Source: Chitinophaga rhizophila
GTDB taxonomy: Bacteria > Bacteroidota > Bacteroidia > Chitinophagales > Chitinophagaceae
Assembly: GCF_019492185.1 (NCBI RefSeq)
Contig: NZ_JAICCF010000001.1
Location: 2,170,001 to 2,234,000, forward strand
Reading direction: 5' to 3'
Length of the DNA: 64,000 nucleotides
A program made the position numbers and the translations under genes. A model generated the notes under the pieces. That model did not search any database. It was not told the origin of the DNA and was given only the letters and a program-made list of their open reading frames with translations. Below, piece after piece: positions 33,850-42,526 of this stretch (positions are counted from its first letter, which is position 1; the number at the start of each line of letters is the position of its first letter).

Positions 33850-34640
33850 CAATTATCATATCGACTTTACTTGTCCTGAGTTTAAGTGCGGCTATCATTT
33901 ATTTCATCTTCCTTTATCAGAAGAAGAAATTCCGACATCAACAAGAGCTGATTGAAATGCGTGAAGCATTTAACCATGTATTACTTCAATCAAAACTTGC
34001 AATCCAGGAACAAACACTTAACCATATCTCAAAGGAATTACATGCCAACTTCAGTCACCTGGTATCCCTGATTAACATCAACCTGTCTGAGATATTACCT
34101 AAAAGCCCTGTAGAACAACGGGAAAACATTCTTGAAACCAAGTCGCTGGCAAAACAGCTAATGAGTGAACTGAAAGCACTGAGTGCAAATCTCAATACCG
34201 ATCACATTATTCATATAGGATTTGTACAAGCACTGCAAAATGAGCTTAACAGACTGGCTAAAACCGGCCGGTATGATGTTAGTATCACCAAAACCGGCGA
34301 AGAATACAGGATGCAGCCGGAACATGAGATTATACTCTTCCGCCTCTGCCAGGAGGTACTGAATAATGTAGTAAAATATGCCAAAGCATCCAGGGTGATA
34401 TCCAACCTTTCTTTCACCCCCGGTAACTTTATACTTACTATTGCTGATAACGGAGAAGGCTTTGACGTAGAACAGGCAGTGAGTCAAAGCGGAGAAAAAC
34501 AAAGCACCGGATTACTGAATATGCGTAAAAGAGCCGCTCTTATCAACGCTGAATTTGCCATCGTCAGTCATCCGGGTAGCGGTACCACGGTAACGATAAA
34601 CATTCCACACCCTCAAATTCTAAAAACGTTTGCTGTATGA
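33819..34640 (+). CDS. sensor histidine kinase (HisKA_3-like, HATPase_c)
   Basis: 273 residues: one membrane helix (about 8-30), a coiled linker, a dimerisation/phospho-acceptor helix with HISKELHANFSHLVSLINI (the phospho-acceptor His is in ELHAN, where the usual following Asp is Ala), and a HATPase domain (CQEVLNNVVKYAKAS, the N-box; IADNGEGFD, G1; STGLLNMRKRAALI, G2; GSGTTVTINI). With no extracytoplasmic sensor of its own it probably relies on the upstream seven-helix protein. It overlaps the response regulator gene by 4 bp. Confidence 0.9.
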   Translation: MQTSTFATALTIIISTLLVLSLSAAIIYFIFLYQKKKFRHQQELIEMREAFNHVLLQSKLAIQEQTLNHISKELHANFSHLVSLININLSEILPKSPVEQRENILETKSLAKQLMSELKALSANLNTDHIIHIGFVQALQNELNRLAKTGRYDVSITKTGEEYRMQPEHEIILFRLCQEVLNNVVKYAKASRVISNLSFTPGNFILTIADNGEGFDVEQAVSQSGEKQSTGLLNMRKRAALINAEFAIVSHPGSGTTVTINIPHPQILKTFAV

Positions 34641-35305
34641 GAAATGCCAGCCAAAAGTTAAATATTGCCATTGTAGATGACCATAATCTGTTCAGGAAAG
34701 GTCTCATCAAGCTCATTAACATGGGCGATACCCAACATAGGTACCAGATACTCTTTGAAGCCGAAAACGGGCATGACCTGCAGGAGAAGATGAAACAACC
34801 TCCTTTCCCGGATATCATCCTCATGGATATTGATATGCCGGACATGGACGGATATGAAGCAGTCGATTGGTTACAGCGCACCCATCCCACCGTAAAAGTA
34901 CTGGTTGTATCAATGGTGGAATCGGAAAATGCAATCCTGCGCATGCTGCGGTTGGGCGTTAAAGGCTATCTGTCGAAAGATATCGAAGTGGAAGATATGA
35001 ATCGTGCGCTGGAAGCTATTGCCAGTAATGGATTTTACTACTCTGAAATTGCTACTGAAGTTCTGAATCAAAACCTTATGGGAAATGTAAAAACAAATCC
35101 TTCTTCACTGTATCTGTCAGAAAATGAAAGGGAATTTCTTAAACTCGCCACTACAGAAATGACTTATCAACAGATTGCTGATAAGATGAATTTGAGTCCG
35201 AAGACCATTGATGGCTACAGAGAAGCATTATTCCAGAAACTAAATGTCAAGACACGTGTAACAATGGCCCTTTATGCTGTGAAACACGGAATTGTACAGC
35301 TATAA
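34637..35305 (+). CDS. NarL/FixJ-family response regulator
   Basis: 222 residues: receiver domain (about 8-130) with the acidic pair Asp14-Asp15, the phospho-acceptor Asp64 in DIILMDIDMPDMDG, and the conserved Lys in GYLSKDIE; then a LuxR-type helix-turn-helix (about 155-218; MTYQQIADKMNLSPKTIDGY and REALFQKLNVKTR). All receiver residues are present, so it should be phosphorylated by the kinase encoded just upstream. Targets are not evident; the neighbouring small genes are candidates. Confidence 0.95.
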   Translation: MRNASQKLNIAIVDDHNLFRKGLIKLINMGDTQHRYQILFEAENGHDLQEKMKQPPFPDIILMDIDMPDMDGYEAVDWLQRTHPTVKVLVVSMVESENAILRMLRLGVKGYLSKDIEVEDMNRALEAIASNGFYYSEIATEVLNQNLMGNVKTNPSSLYLSENEREFLKLATTEMTYQQIADKMNLSPKTIDGYREALFQKLNVKTRVTMALYAVKHGIVQL

Positions 35306-35321
35306 TACTAATAATAAAAAA

Positions 35322-35347
35322 AGGAGGTGTCTGAAAAGGCACCTCCT
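35322..35347 (-). terminator. terminator hairpin oriented to the minus strand
   Basis: Perfect 8-bp stem AGGAGGTG / CACCTCCT with a 10-base loop. The T-run (TTTTTTTATT) is on the minus-strand side, so it would stop minus-strand transcription running into the response regulator. On the plus strand the hairpin still lies 17 bp after the stop codon and can protect the 3' end. Confidence 0.6.
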
Positions 35348-35976
35348 GCATGTCCTGACCTCCATCAGCACATTGTTTTTTCTCTAAACATTCCACATGA
35401 TTAACAACCCCTGCTTATTCAGCATGGTACTTTTACTTCCGATGTCGCTACTCACACCTTCAATTCTGGACAGGCCGGAAGTGCTGGTATTGTCTTGACC
35501 CCGTTAATATCTTTATGACGTGTATCTGAACTTTTGTCTAAGTACAGCAGTTAGCCGCAGGCTGTAATAGAAAGGTTGCGCCTGTCAGGTCCCTTCTGTT
35601 TATCTATGCCATGAGTAGCTCTATAAGAGGCTCTGTTCACTGTTTAAATCATCTGGTATTAGCAATTCTCATCTGCTTAACTAATCATTGTCAGCACACT
35701 CACATGGAGACAGGAGGCTTATCGGAGGAAGCCTTTCCTGATTGGAGTCATAATTTTTTCATTGTCAACTGTTACTATATGTGGAATAAAACAAACTTAT
35801 CCTGTCTACAGGTCCATATAACTATTCTGGCGAACCATTGCTTTATTTCAAAGCAATGATAGCTAAAATGCAAATAACAGACAAATGTTTTTTAATTTGC
35901 CCCTACTACAGGTCGGGGGAAGCTACCTGTCCAGGACAACCCGCAGAGAAAGCAACCCGCAAAAAATGATACATAC
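35348..35976. other. intergenic region upstream of the Nudix regulator, with one palindrome
   Basis: No convincing gene. One plus-strand frame (35611-35859) is Cys/His-rich and unlike a protein. An inverted repeat CATTGCTTT/AAAGCAATG with 5-base spacer lies at 35836-35858 and could be an operator for the regulator encoded at 35977. Confidence 0.5.
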
Positions 35977-36720
35977 ATGACGCTTGAAGAACTACTAAAA
36001 GATCAAAGTGAGGAAGCCCCCCATAGATTCCTTGCCCATATATCCATTGATTGTGTTGTATTCGGTTTTAACAACGGTATCGTTAAAGTATTGCTTGTTC
36101 GCATGAAAGGTGAAGACCACTGGATGCTGCCAGGAGGATACGTAGAGAAACATGAGAACACCGATGATGCAGCCATCCGCATCCTGGAAGCAAGATCGGG
36201 AACAAAGAAAGTGTACCTGCAACAGTTTGCCACTTTCGGTGCTATAAACCGCTCACAATCATTTTTCAAACTCTCTCCTGAACTATGGCATGCGCAACGT
36301 TTTATATCAATCGGCTACTTCGCTATGGTAGACTTCAACCAGGTAATTCCTGTGCCGGATGACTTCTCCGATAAATGTGAGTGGCTGCCACTCAATAACT
36401 TGCCCCCACTTGCCATGGACCATCGCCAGATCATTAATAAGGCCCTTAAAACCCTGCAAACACAATTAAATTACCAACCTATAGGCCTGGACCTGCTACC
36501 AGAAGAATTTACATTACCTGAACTACAGAAATTATACGAATCTATTCTAGGAAAACCACTAAACAGAGGGAACTTCTACAGGAAAATAATGGCGTTGGAT
36601 ATACTGGAAAAACAGGACGAACAACGAAAAGGAGGCGCACATAAATCACCTAACCTCTATCGGTTCAACCTGCAAAGATATCAGGAGGCTTTTGAAAACG
36701 GAATATACGACAGATGGTAA
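35977..36720 (+). CDS. Nudix-domain transcriptional regulator (NrtR/AraR-like)
   Basis: 247 residues: an N-terminal Nudix domain (about 18-150) and a C-terminal winged-helix domain (about 165-240; LPEEFTLPELQKLYESILGK, GNFYRKIMALDILEK). The Nudix box GGYVEKHENTDDAAIRILEA is degenerate: the R-E-x-x-E-E core reads R-I-L-E-A-R, so pyrophosphatase activity is probably lost and the domain senses a ligand. This is the hallmark of NrtR-type regulators of NAD or sugar metabolism. There is no NAD or pentose gene beside it here, so the regulon is elsewhere or unknown. Confidence 0.9.
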   Translation: MTLEELLKDQSEEAPHRFLAHISIDCVVFGFNNGIVKVLLVRMKGEDHWMLPGGYVEKHENTDDAAIRILEARSGTKKVYLQQFATFGAINRSQSFFKLSPELWHAQRFISIGYFAMVDFNQVIPVPDDFSDKCEWLPLNNLPPLAMDHRQIINKALKTLQTQLNYQPIGLDLLPEEFTLPELQKLYESILGKPLNRGNFYRKIMALDILEKQDEQRKGGAHKSPNLYRFNLQRYQEAFENGIYDRW

Positions 36721-36753
36721 GTATTACTCTTTTATTCCTGGATGAAACGCCAC

Positions 36754-37032
36754 TTAGAAGGTGCGCACCGCTATTACCACAACTATAACCAGTAAAAGAA
36801 TACCTGCCAACAGGTAATACTTATTATCTATAGCACCCTGTATCAGAAAAAACAGGTTGAGTACCACCAGATACATTCCCGTACCAGCAAGCGTATACAT
36901 ATTTGTAAGGTCATAACCACCCCCTCCTATTCCCGGCGTATTATCCAGCCAGCCCCTGATAAGAAAAACATATATCAGCAACATAGCCGGCAGTAAGACA
37001 AGTAGTAATTTGAAGAGATCCATGGACTTCAT
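36754..37032 (-). CDS. small three-helix membrane protein
   Basis: Unknown function. 92 residues with helices at about 5-27, 47-67 and 72-90, and a Gly-rich extracytoplasmic loop (NTPGIGGGGYDLTNMY). It is convergent with the Nudix regulator and has no close partner. Confidence 0.65.
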   Translation of the reverse strand: MKSMDLFKLLLVLLPAMLLIYVFLIRGWLDNTPGIGGGGYDLTNMYTLAGTGMYLVVLNLFFLIQGAIDNKYYLLAGILLLVIVVVIAVRTF

Positions 37033-37247
37033 AGTAACAGAAAGATAACTATTTTTCCGTAGTATTATACCGGAATATATTGTCTGATAAAGGATAAATT
37101 AGGAACGCTATCTAACCGGAATTATTTATTCAGGTTATCTTTACTGCTGATCAAAGATATATCCTCCTTACCTATGGAACAGTTTAAGGACATACAATGG
37201 GGATTTATCTATTTACGCTATATCAATTTGTCAATCTACCATTTACC

Positions 37248-37640
37248 ATGAAACTCCGATTTAACTGGATCTACTTCGCACTTACTGTCTTCATTTTCCT
37301 CATTGAAGTGCTAATCGCTCTGTACGTACATGATGATATCATCCGTCCATATGTCGGTGATATACTGGTTGTAATACTGATATATTGCTTTGTCCGCTCT
37401 TTTCTACAGGCACCTGTATTACCAGTAGCGGTTGGGGTACTGGTCTTCTCCTGTACAATAGAAATTATGCAATACTTTAAACTGGTGACCCTTCTCGGAT
37501 TGGATCATTCGCGCCTTGCAAGGATAGCCATCGGCAATTACTTCAGCTGGGGAGATATGATTTGTTATGTATTGGGTATTGGGTTAACGATGTTTATTGA
37601 AAAGATAAAACCGGCCAGATTTCATCAATACACTTCCTGA
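37248..37640 (+). CDS. DUF2809 family membrane protein
   Basis: 131 residues from the ATG at 37248, where MKLRFNWIYFALTVFIFLIE is the usual start of the family; the frame is open 17 codons further upstream. Four membrane helices. Family blocks: RPYVGDILVVILIYCFVRSF, FSCTIEIMQYF and NYFSWGDMICYVLGI. DUF2809 has no known role; some members sit beside sugar or VanZ-like genes. Confidence 0.85.
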   Translation: MKLRFNWIYFALTVFIFLIEVLIALYVHDDIIRPYVGDILVVILIYCFVRSFLQAPVLPVAVGVLVFSCTIEIMQYFKLVTLLGLDHSRLARIAIGNYFSWGDMICYVLGIGLTMFIEKIKPARFHQYTS

Positions 37641-37647
37641 CAACCTA

Positions 37648-38001
37648 TTACCTTAGCCATGCATCTGCAATCGTCCATTCACGGAATATGATGCTGGCAG
37701 CACAGGCGCGAAAGTAAAACATGCCTTTGGTATTCGCAGTAGATATCAATACTTCCGGAAAGTTAACAACCTCCGGCCGGTTACATCTTGCAGACAAATC
37801 AAATGGGTAAGTCCCTCCCTCGATAATACGAAGTGATATTAAAGGGTGGCTATCTGCATTCTCAATAAAACCAACTACATCCTTCATTTCAAGTACACGG
37901 CGCTCACTGATATCGTACTGGTTCTGAAAAATGAATAGGTAGTTATTTCCAAAAAAGATTTTTGAATGCACCTGATAATCTTCCAGCTCAATTTGTGTCA
38001 T
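37648..38001 (-). CDS. small soluble orphan protein
   Basis: Not recognised. 117 residues, no signal or membrane helix, beta-rich with Phe/Tyr patches (SKIFFGNNYLFIFQNQYDIS). The reading frame is clean, but there is no family motif. It is the first of several small orphans between 37.6 and 41.2 kb. Confidence 0.55.
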   Translation of the reverse strand: MTQIELEDYQVHSKIFFGNNYLFIFQNQYDISERRVLEMKDVVGFIENADSHPLISLRIIEGGTYPFDLSARCNRPEVVNFPEVLISTANTKGMFYFRACAASIIFREWTIADAWLR

Positions 38002-38039
38002 CCTGCATAGATTAGTTTGAGGTGCAAGTTAGTAATTAA

Positions 38040-38504
38040 ATGATTGGAGACATCATCTCCTGTTACGAACATCTCCTTACAAGTAAACACATTTTCATGT
38101 CATACGACTACTTTTTACAGGCCCATTTACATAGTGGATCCGAAATGATAGCTACCGAAAAGATCTTAGCTATCTTTGAAATATATGTAGTAGCTAAAGA
38201 CAGCAGTTATATTGATCTCAGATTCGACGATGATAGTACCTGCACAATTTATATGGATATTGATGCTCCATACAATGATGGATTAGTCGTAAATCGTCCC
38301 TGTAGTGGTCAGCTGGCTGAATGCCTATACCAGGTAATGCAACTGGGGAATTTTGTATTCTTTGAGCCTGATGGTATACATATGATTATCATCGATGCTG
38401 CCGTAGAACAACACCTTCCCGAAGATATGATAGACACGCTAGGGAAACCTGTTGTTGCAGACACGTTTGATAGCTTCCTGGGATTATATAATAATAACAG
38501 ATAG
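38040..38504 (+). CDS. small acidic soluble protein, immunity-protein-like
   Basis: Not recognised. 154 residues from the ATG at 38040, or 135 from a second ATG at 38097. Acidic and beta-rich (YIDLRFDDDSTCTIYMDID, NFVFFEPDGIHMIIID), with no signal or membrane segment. Size, acidity and being next to a similar orphan (38599-39219) recall immunity proteins of polymorphic toxin loci, but no toxin gene is in view. Confidence 0.6.
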   Translation: MIGDIISCYEHLLTSKHIFMSYDYFLQAHLHSGSEMIATEKILAIFEIYVVAKDSSYIDLRFDDDSTCTIYMDIDAPYNDGLVVNRPCSGQLAECLYQVMQLGNFVFFEPDGIHMIIIDAAVEQHLPEDMIDTLGKPVVADTFDSFLGLYNNNR

Positions 38505-38598
38505 ACATTTCAATACTTGTTCCGCTTCGCAGATAGATAGCCCAGGAACTATCATCACTATAGAAATACATATTTTCGCAAACACTAAAGAGCACCAT

Positions 38599-39219
38599 AT
38601 GCTTCCTGAAAGTTTAAGGCAAATACTCGATACAATCGATTATGTGGAATATGATATAGAAATTCTTAAAACTGACATATCTGCCAATCCTGTTAAAATA
38701 GATTTACTGATACGGGATATTGAGAACTACAGCGGAAATACTGCTGTATCTATGCGTGTTTTCAACTGCCAGGATCTCCATATTAATTATCCACAAAACG
38801 ATACTTACCCACGTCTCGAAACGGAATGCGCACTACTATGGCCATTCACTGATACCCGCTGTGAATTATACATCGCAGGTGGGCCATCTGGGAATCTTGA
38901 AAAGATCGTCTTTGAGTTGCTATTAGTACACCAGCGATTCTTCGGACAATACATCGCCTTTAATCCAGCTATATCTATCCTTCAAAACGGTTATGGACTG
39001 TTTGCAAAAGGATCTAAGAAATTGTTAATGGCATATGCACATATACTCAACAGGAATGGCGTTAACACTTCTATCATCGGCGATCTTGCTCCAAGTGCAG
39101 CGTATGTAAATCTGCAGGTATTATTCATAGGAGGCAGTTACATCATTGGCGACAGGTTTGAGTGTGAAGTAGTGCCAATCACAGATCAGGCTGATGAAAG
39201 GGAGACACATGAATGGTAG
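38599..39219 (+). CDS. soluble orphan protein, possibly paired with the preceding gene
   Basis: Not recognised. 206 residues from the ATG at 38599; the frame is open 49 codons upstream into the preceding gene but without protein character. No signal peptide. Two parts: an N-terminal beta-rich half (CALLWPFTDTRCELYIAGG) and a helical C-terminal half (IVFELLLVHQRFFGQYIAFN; KKLLMAYAHILNRNG). It lies 94 bp after the orphan at 38040. Confidence 0.6.
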   Translation: MLPESLRQILDTIDYVEYDIEILKTDISANPVKIDLLIRDIENYSGNTAVSMRVFNCQDLHINYPQNDTYPRLETECALLWPFTDTRCELYIAGGPSGNLEKIVFELLLVHQRFFGQYIAFNPAISILQNGYGLFAKGSKKLLMAYAHILNRNGVNTSIIGDLAPSAAYVNLQVLFIGGSYIIGDRFECEVVPITDQADERETHEW

Positions 39220-39385
39220 AAGCGTTGCTCCTCTTCCAGATATTCGCAGGGATTGACAGAATAACTAGCAACTATAATCAATTTAAAAATGGCTACAGCT
39301 ATTTCATTACTTCACAACATGTATCGACAGATTATATAACTATTCTTCTTATTTTCATGATAACCGCACTTAATACTTTCACATT

Positions 39386-39688
39386 ATGATCTATCTGACA
39401 CAACTCATCTATATCCATGAGGGACAACAAGATATCTTTCATCAGTTTGAAGACGTTGCACTGCCTCTATTAGATAAATACCAGGGTAAATTATTGCTGC
39501 GAATACGGCCTTCCCAAGGACAGGTCATTGCCGGAGAACTAGAGTCGCCTTATGAAGTTCATCTTGTAAGTTTTCCTTCACAGGCAGCGTTTGATGGTTT
39601 TAAACAAGATAAGGAACGCGAGCGTTTCCTGCATCTTAAAGATGCCTCTGTACGTAAGGTTGTGTTGATACAGGGCATGAGTTTGTGA
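39386..39688 (+). CDS. DUF1330-like dimeric alpha-beta barrel protein
   Basis: 100 residues with the ferredoxin-like pattern of DUF1330: YLTQLIYIHEGQQDIFHQFE, a middle strand KLLLRIRP, and EVHLVSFPSQAAFDGFKQDK. Family members form dimers and are often of unknown function. The gene is isolated among orphans. Confidence 0.78.
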   Translation: MIYLTQLIYIHEGQQDIFHQFEDVALPLLDKYQGKLLLRIRPSQGQVIAGELESPYEVHLVSFPSQAAFDGFKQDKERERFLHLKDASVRKVVLIQGMSL

Positions 39689-39921
39689 TATGGTACTCAT
39701 CCCTGGCACCATACTGGCAGGTAAGGCAATCCGGAAGTGTTACTGGTGTGTGCATTGCTTATTCGTACAGGAAGCCTAATTAACAGTGATGAGCTGATAA
39801 TGAGCTTCACGCTGTTGCAGATATATTCTCAACAACTTTCAGCAAAGGTTGTTACTAAACGACTATCTGAACTCAGTATATACGGAAGACGCCATGTAAG
39901 TGTATCACCCTCTGTCACACT

Positions 39922-40461
39922 TTAGCGAAGTAGCAATTCTCTGACCGTTTTATTTCCCGGCAAATCCACTGCTAATACAATCACTTTTCCTCCTGCCGGC
40001 AAGACAGTTATTTTATAATGCCAGTCTACGCCATTACGGGCTAAAATAGCGGAAGCGCTTTCGATTATTGCGCCTGCAGCATCTGCCACTTGCACTTTTA
40101 CTTCCACAACCCGAAATTCATCTTTAGCGGTCACTATGACTTCAGCGTCTTCTAATCTGAGATTTTGAATCTCAGGTGAATGATAGGCATCCTTCACCGC
40201 CATATTGTAGGCATTTTGTCCAGGACCGGCCAGCGAAGCATAGTAGGCTTTTATCTCCGGATCGTTCAGCAACATTCGCGCACGGCCTGCGGCGAGGGTC
40301 ATTTTATACCTGGCTTCCAGCTGTTTGGCAGTAGGTTTACTATTAGATGGACCGCGCTTCTTTGCCATGATAATCTGCCCATTCCGTTCATAAACAGTGA
40401 CTTGTCTGCCGAGAGAGCCTCGAATCAGCTGTAAAATGGTATTGTCTTTTACTAAAGCCAT
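39922..40461 (-). CDS. conserved Bacteroidota protein, unknown function
   Basis: 179 residues from the ATG at 40461 (the frame also has a TTG 9 bp upstream). The N-terminus carries a beta-hairpin and a basic cluster (MAKKRGPSNSKPTAKQLEAR), followed by PEIKAYYASLAGPGQNAYNM and a C-terminal beta-sandwich-like part (VIVTAKDEFRVVEVKVQVAD). Proteins with this order recur in Bacteroidota, where they are usually called hypothetical. No signal peptide. Confidence 0.72.
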   Translation of the reverse strand: MALVKDNTILQLIRGSLGRQVTVYERNGQIIMAKKRGPSNSKPTAKQLEARYKMTLAAGRARMLLNDPEIKAYYASLAGPGQNAYNMAVKDAYHSPEIQNLRLEDAEVIVTAKDEFRVVEVKVQVADAAGAIIESASAILARNGVDWHYKITVLPAGGKVIVLAVDLPGNKTVRELLLR

Positions 40462-40470
40462 AAAAATCAA

Positions 40471-40804
40471 TTTTTGAGGTTACTGTCACTAAGTTACCAT
40501 ATGATAGTGCTATGGCTTTTACATTGACATAACACTTTAAGTACATTATGAGGTCATTTAAATATCTTTGGGATATTGAGGTGACCTTATAATATGCTTT
40601 AGATGCAGGGATGACATGAAACATCAAATGTTATCAGAAGGGGTAAACAGCCAGGATGACAAAGAATATTTAGAAGAATGCCCAGAGTGAACATATCCTG
40701 GAAAGCGAAAGAAGTAACCGATTGACATCAGAATACTATCTTTACGCTATTCAGCGTACATTATTTCACTTTCATTATCAGACATAAAAGCGCCAATAAA
40801 CCCT
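40471..40804. other. intergenic region without recognised content
   Basis: 334 bp, AT-rich. I see no convincing gene, RNA or terminator. Confidence 0.5.
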
Positions 40805-41143
40805 ATGACTTTTGATAGAGACAAAACTACAATCATTAATTATCCACCTGAGACGTTGCGAACTTTCAGGGTACAGGTATATGAGTGGATAGATAACCTA
40901 AACTTCACTTTAAGCCCTGAGGAATGCCTGGAAAACGCGGAGGAGTATGTTAAAATAGCACGGGAAATATTCCTGGAAGCAGGTTGGTATGGAGACGGTA
41001 GGATAGAACTTATGTGGATACCACCTTTTATGTATCAAGGTGAACGAACCGAGGCCTTTACAGTTGGGGTTACTATCTGGCATGTCAAGCAGCGGGAAGA
41101 TGGGATATCCTGGCTATTGTCGCCAATAGAATTGCCTATCTGA
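40805..41143 (+). CDS. small acidic orphan protein
   Basis: Not recognised. 112 residues, acidic, no signal. It has a helical middle (SPEECLENAEEYVKIAREIF) and ends in strands with aromatic residues (RIELMWIPPFMYQG; VTIWHVKQREDGISWLLSPI). It resembles small immunity or adaptor proteins in size and composition only. Confidence 0.6.
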   Translation: MTFDRDKTTIINYPPETLRTFRVQVYEWIDNLNFTLSPEECLENAEEYVKIAREIFLEAGWYGDGRIELMWIPPFMYQGERTEAFTVGVTIWHVKQREDGISWLLSPIELPI

Positions 41144-41261
41144 TACAAGTTGCCGTTGGAGGTAGTTGTCTTTTTATTAGGGGGTATTTGAGGAATAGCG
41201 CTTGCATGAATGTCATTGGCTATATCTATAAAAAGCAATTCAATAGTTTGTGTATGGTGTT

Positions 41262-41824
41262 TTATTTTTTAAGCAAATCATCCAAGACGAAGTCTATCCA
41301 TTTGTTTTCAGGCAGGGTGAGGAGCACATCCGGGGCAAAACCTGTTTGATCAATAGGCTTAGTGTCAGTCCAACTGGATTTTGTGATGGGTATTGTCAGG
41401 ATAAATTTATCATATGGCAATATGGTTGGATTAGACATTCCTTCATAATCCATTATACCAATAGTAGGTGATCCGTAAGTAATCACCTTTTGGGATTGGT
41501 TGGTAAGAGAGATAAAATATTCAGTTGAACTACCACAAAAGTTATTCACCACTACCGCTACTTTCTCAGGTTGTTTTGTTACTGAGTCGAGAGGGAAGCT
41601 AACAGCAGGAATTGGATAGAATATCTCTTTTGTAGCAGGTAGTTCAGTATAGGCTTTTTTGTATGCGTTTTTTTTAACGCTAGACCATTATTATTGTTCG
41701 TCCAGGTAGAAAGTTCTTCATTTTCTGCTGGTGTTATCTGTTTAAGCGATACTTTACCCAAAACTGTGTGATTCCAAACATGTAATAGATTTCCGGTCTG
41801 TTTGGCGGGGAAATGTTCGATTCA
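41262..41824 (-). pseudogene. S41-family (tail-specific) peptidase remnant, 5'-truncated and frameshifted
   Basis: Reading the minus strand from 41821, IEHFPAKQTGNLL...GKVSLKQITPAENEEL continues to NNNNGLALKK and then shifts frame in a run of eight A residues (41668-41675 as T on the plus strand). The second frame resumes NAYKKAYTELPATKEI and continues through KVAVVVNNFCGSSTEYFISL, the S41 block around the catalytic Ser, then KVITYGSPTIGIMDYEG, ending at 41262. The N-terminal half is missing: an in-frame stop lies at 41822-41824, 5 bp before the phosphatase stop codon. No signal peptide remains, so the piece is dead even if the homopolymer were a sequencing error. Confidence 0.82.
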
Positions 41825-41828
41825 TCAC

Positions 41829-42311
41829 CTATAGCCCTTCTCTTGCTTTCAACCATTTAATCTGATCTTCAGTATCAGGAACCTTTAATCCCCTAGCCCT
41901 GCTGATGTATTCAAAAACTTCGTCTGCTATATAACCATTCATTAGCAATACACTTCCTGCAATGATAGAAGACCTACCTATACCCATCCGGCAGTGAATA
42001 ACAACAGTTGCCCCTTCGCAGATCTTTTTTGACAACAGCTTTATAAACTCATTTGGATGTGAAGGAATACCTCTATCTTTTATTGGAAAGTGAAGAAATT
42101 CAATTTCATGTTTAGCACAAATCGTTTTCTCTTGTGTAAGTCCCAATTCTATTATTTCCTCTCTTTCCAGCAAAGACGCTATATGTGTGACTTTCTGTTT
42201 TCGGAAATTGATTATTTCGTCTTCCAGCCAATCACCACCGCGAGGCCGTGGCATAATGCCTATGCGGGCACCATTATCAAATTGATGCAACCAATAGATC
42301 CTAGTAAGCAT
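41829..42311 (-). CDS. dual-specificity/tyrosine phosphatase-like protein
   Basis: 160 residues from the ATG at 42311; 11 further codons upstream overlap the tRNA terminator and are unlikely to be used. The signature loop VVIHCRMGIGRSSIIAG contains the C-x5-R motif with the catalytic Cys. The general-acid region is FLHFPIKDRGIPSHPNE, with Asp in KDRG. The substrate could be a phosphoprotein, nucleotide or phosphoinositide-like molecule. The S41 remnant follows directly. Confidence 0.88.
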   Translation of the reverse strand: MLTRIYWLHQFDNGARIGIMPRPRGGDWLEDEIINFRKQKVTHIASLLEREEIIELGLTQEKTICAKHEIEFLHFPIKDRGIPSHPNEFIKLLSKKICEGATVVIHCRMGIGRSSIIAGSVLLMNGYIADEVFEYISRARGLKVPDTEDQIKWLKAREGL

Positions 42312-42330
42312 AGTCTTATAAAAATAAACT

Positions 42331-42366
42331 AAAAAGGCTTCCAAGCGTCTGCCTGAAAGCCTTTTT
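42331..42366 (-). terminator. Rho-independent terminator after tRNA-Met
   Basis: Stem AAAAAGGCTT / AAGCCTTTTT with a 16-base loop. It lies 9 bp beyond the tRNA 3' end and, being A/T-flanked on both sides, could work in both directions. Confidence 0.8.
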
Positions 42367-42374
42367 TCTATTCG

Positions 42375-42448
42375 TAGCGAGAAAGGGAGTTGAACCCTTG
42401 ACCTCAGGGTTATGAATCCTGCGCTCTAACCGCCTGAGCTACCTCGCC
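42375..42448 (-). tRNA. tRNA-Met(CAU)
   Basis: A 74-nt cloverleaf on the minus strand starting GGCGAGGTAGCTCAG. The anticodon loop is TTCATAA, giving CAU; the T-loop is TTCAACT and the discriminator base is A. The acceptor has G-T pairs at its first and last positions. CCA is not encoded. Elongator Met is most likely; a CAU tRNA turned to isoleucine by lysidine cannot be fully excluded from sequence. It has its own promoter and terminator. Confidence 0.95.
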
Positions 42449-42479
42449 GTTTCCCGTCTTTTATCTCAAAACGGGAGTG

Positions 42480-42510
42480 CAAAGATAATGGACATTTTCA
42501 AATAACCAAA
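42480..42510 (-). promoter_or_regulatory. Bacteroidota promoter of tRNA-Met
   Basis: On the minus strand TTTG (42510-42507), 19 bp, then TATCTTTG (42487-42480), an exact match to the TTTG/TAnnTTTG promoter. Transcription should start about 25 bp before the tRNA. Confidence 0.8.
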
Positions 42511-42526
42511 GAAATCTTTATAATAT

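Noticed and set aside
35611..35859. 82-codon plus-strand frame in the gap before the Nudix regulator
   Set aside because: Composition is rich in Cys, His and Asn with no protein-like pattern and it ends in a palindrome.
39737..39925. 62-codon plus-strand frame between DUF1330 and the next gene
   Set aside because: No motif, no ribosome-binding site, and overlaps the end of a better frame on the other strand.
42375..42448. Initiator tRNA-Met
   Set aside because: The anticodon stem does not show the three G-C pairs typical of initiator tRNA, so elongator Met is preferred.
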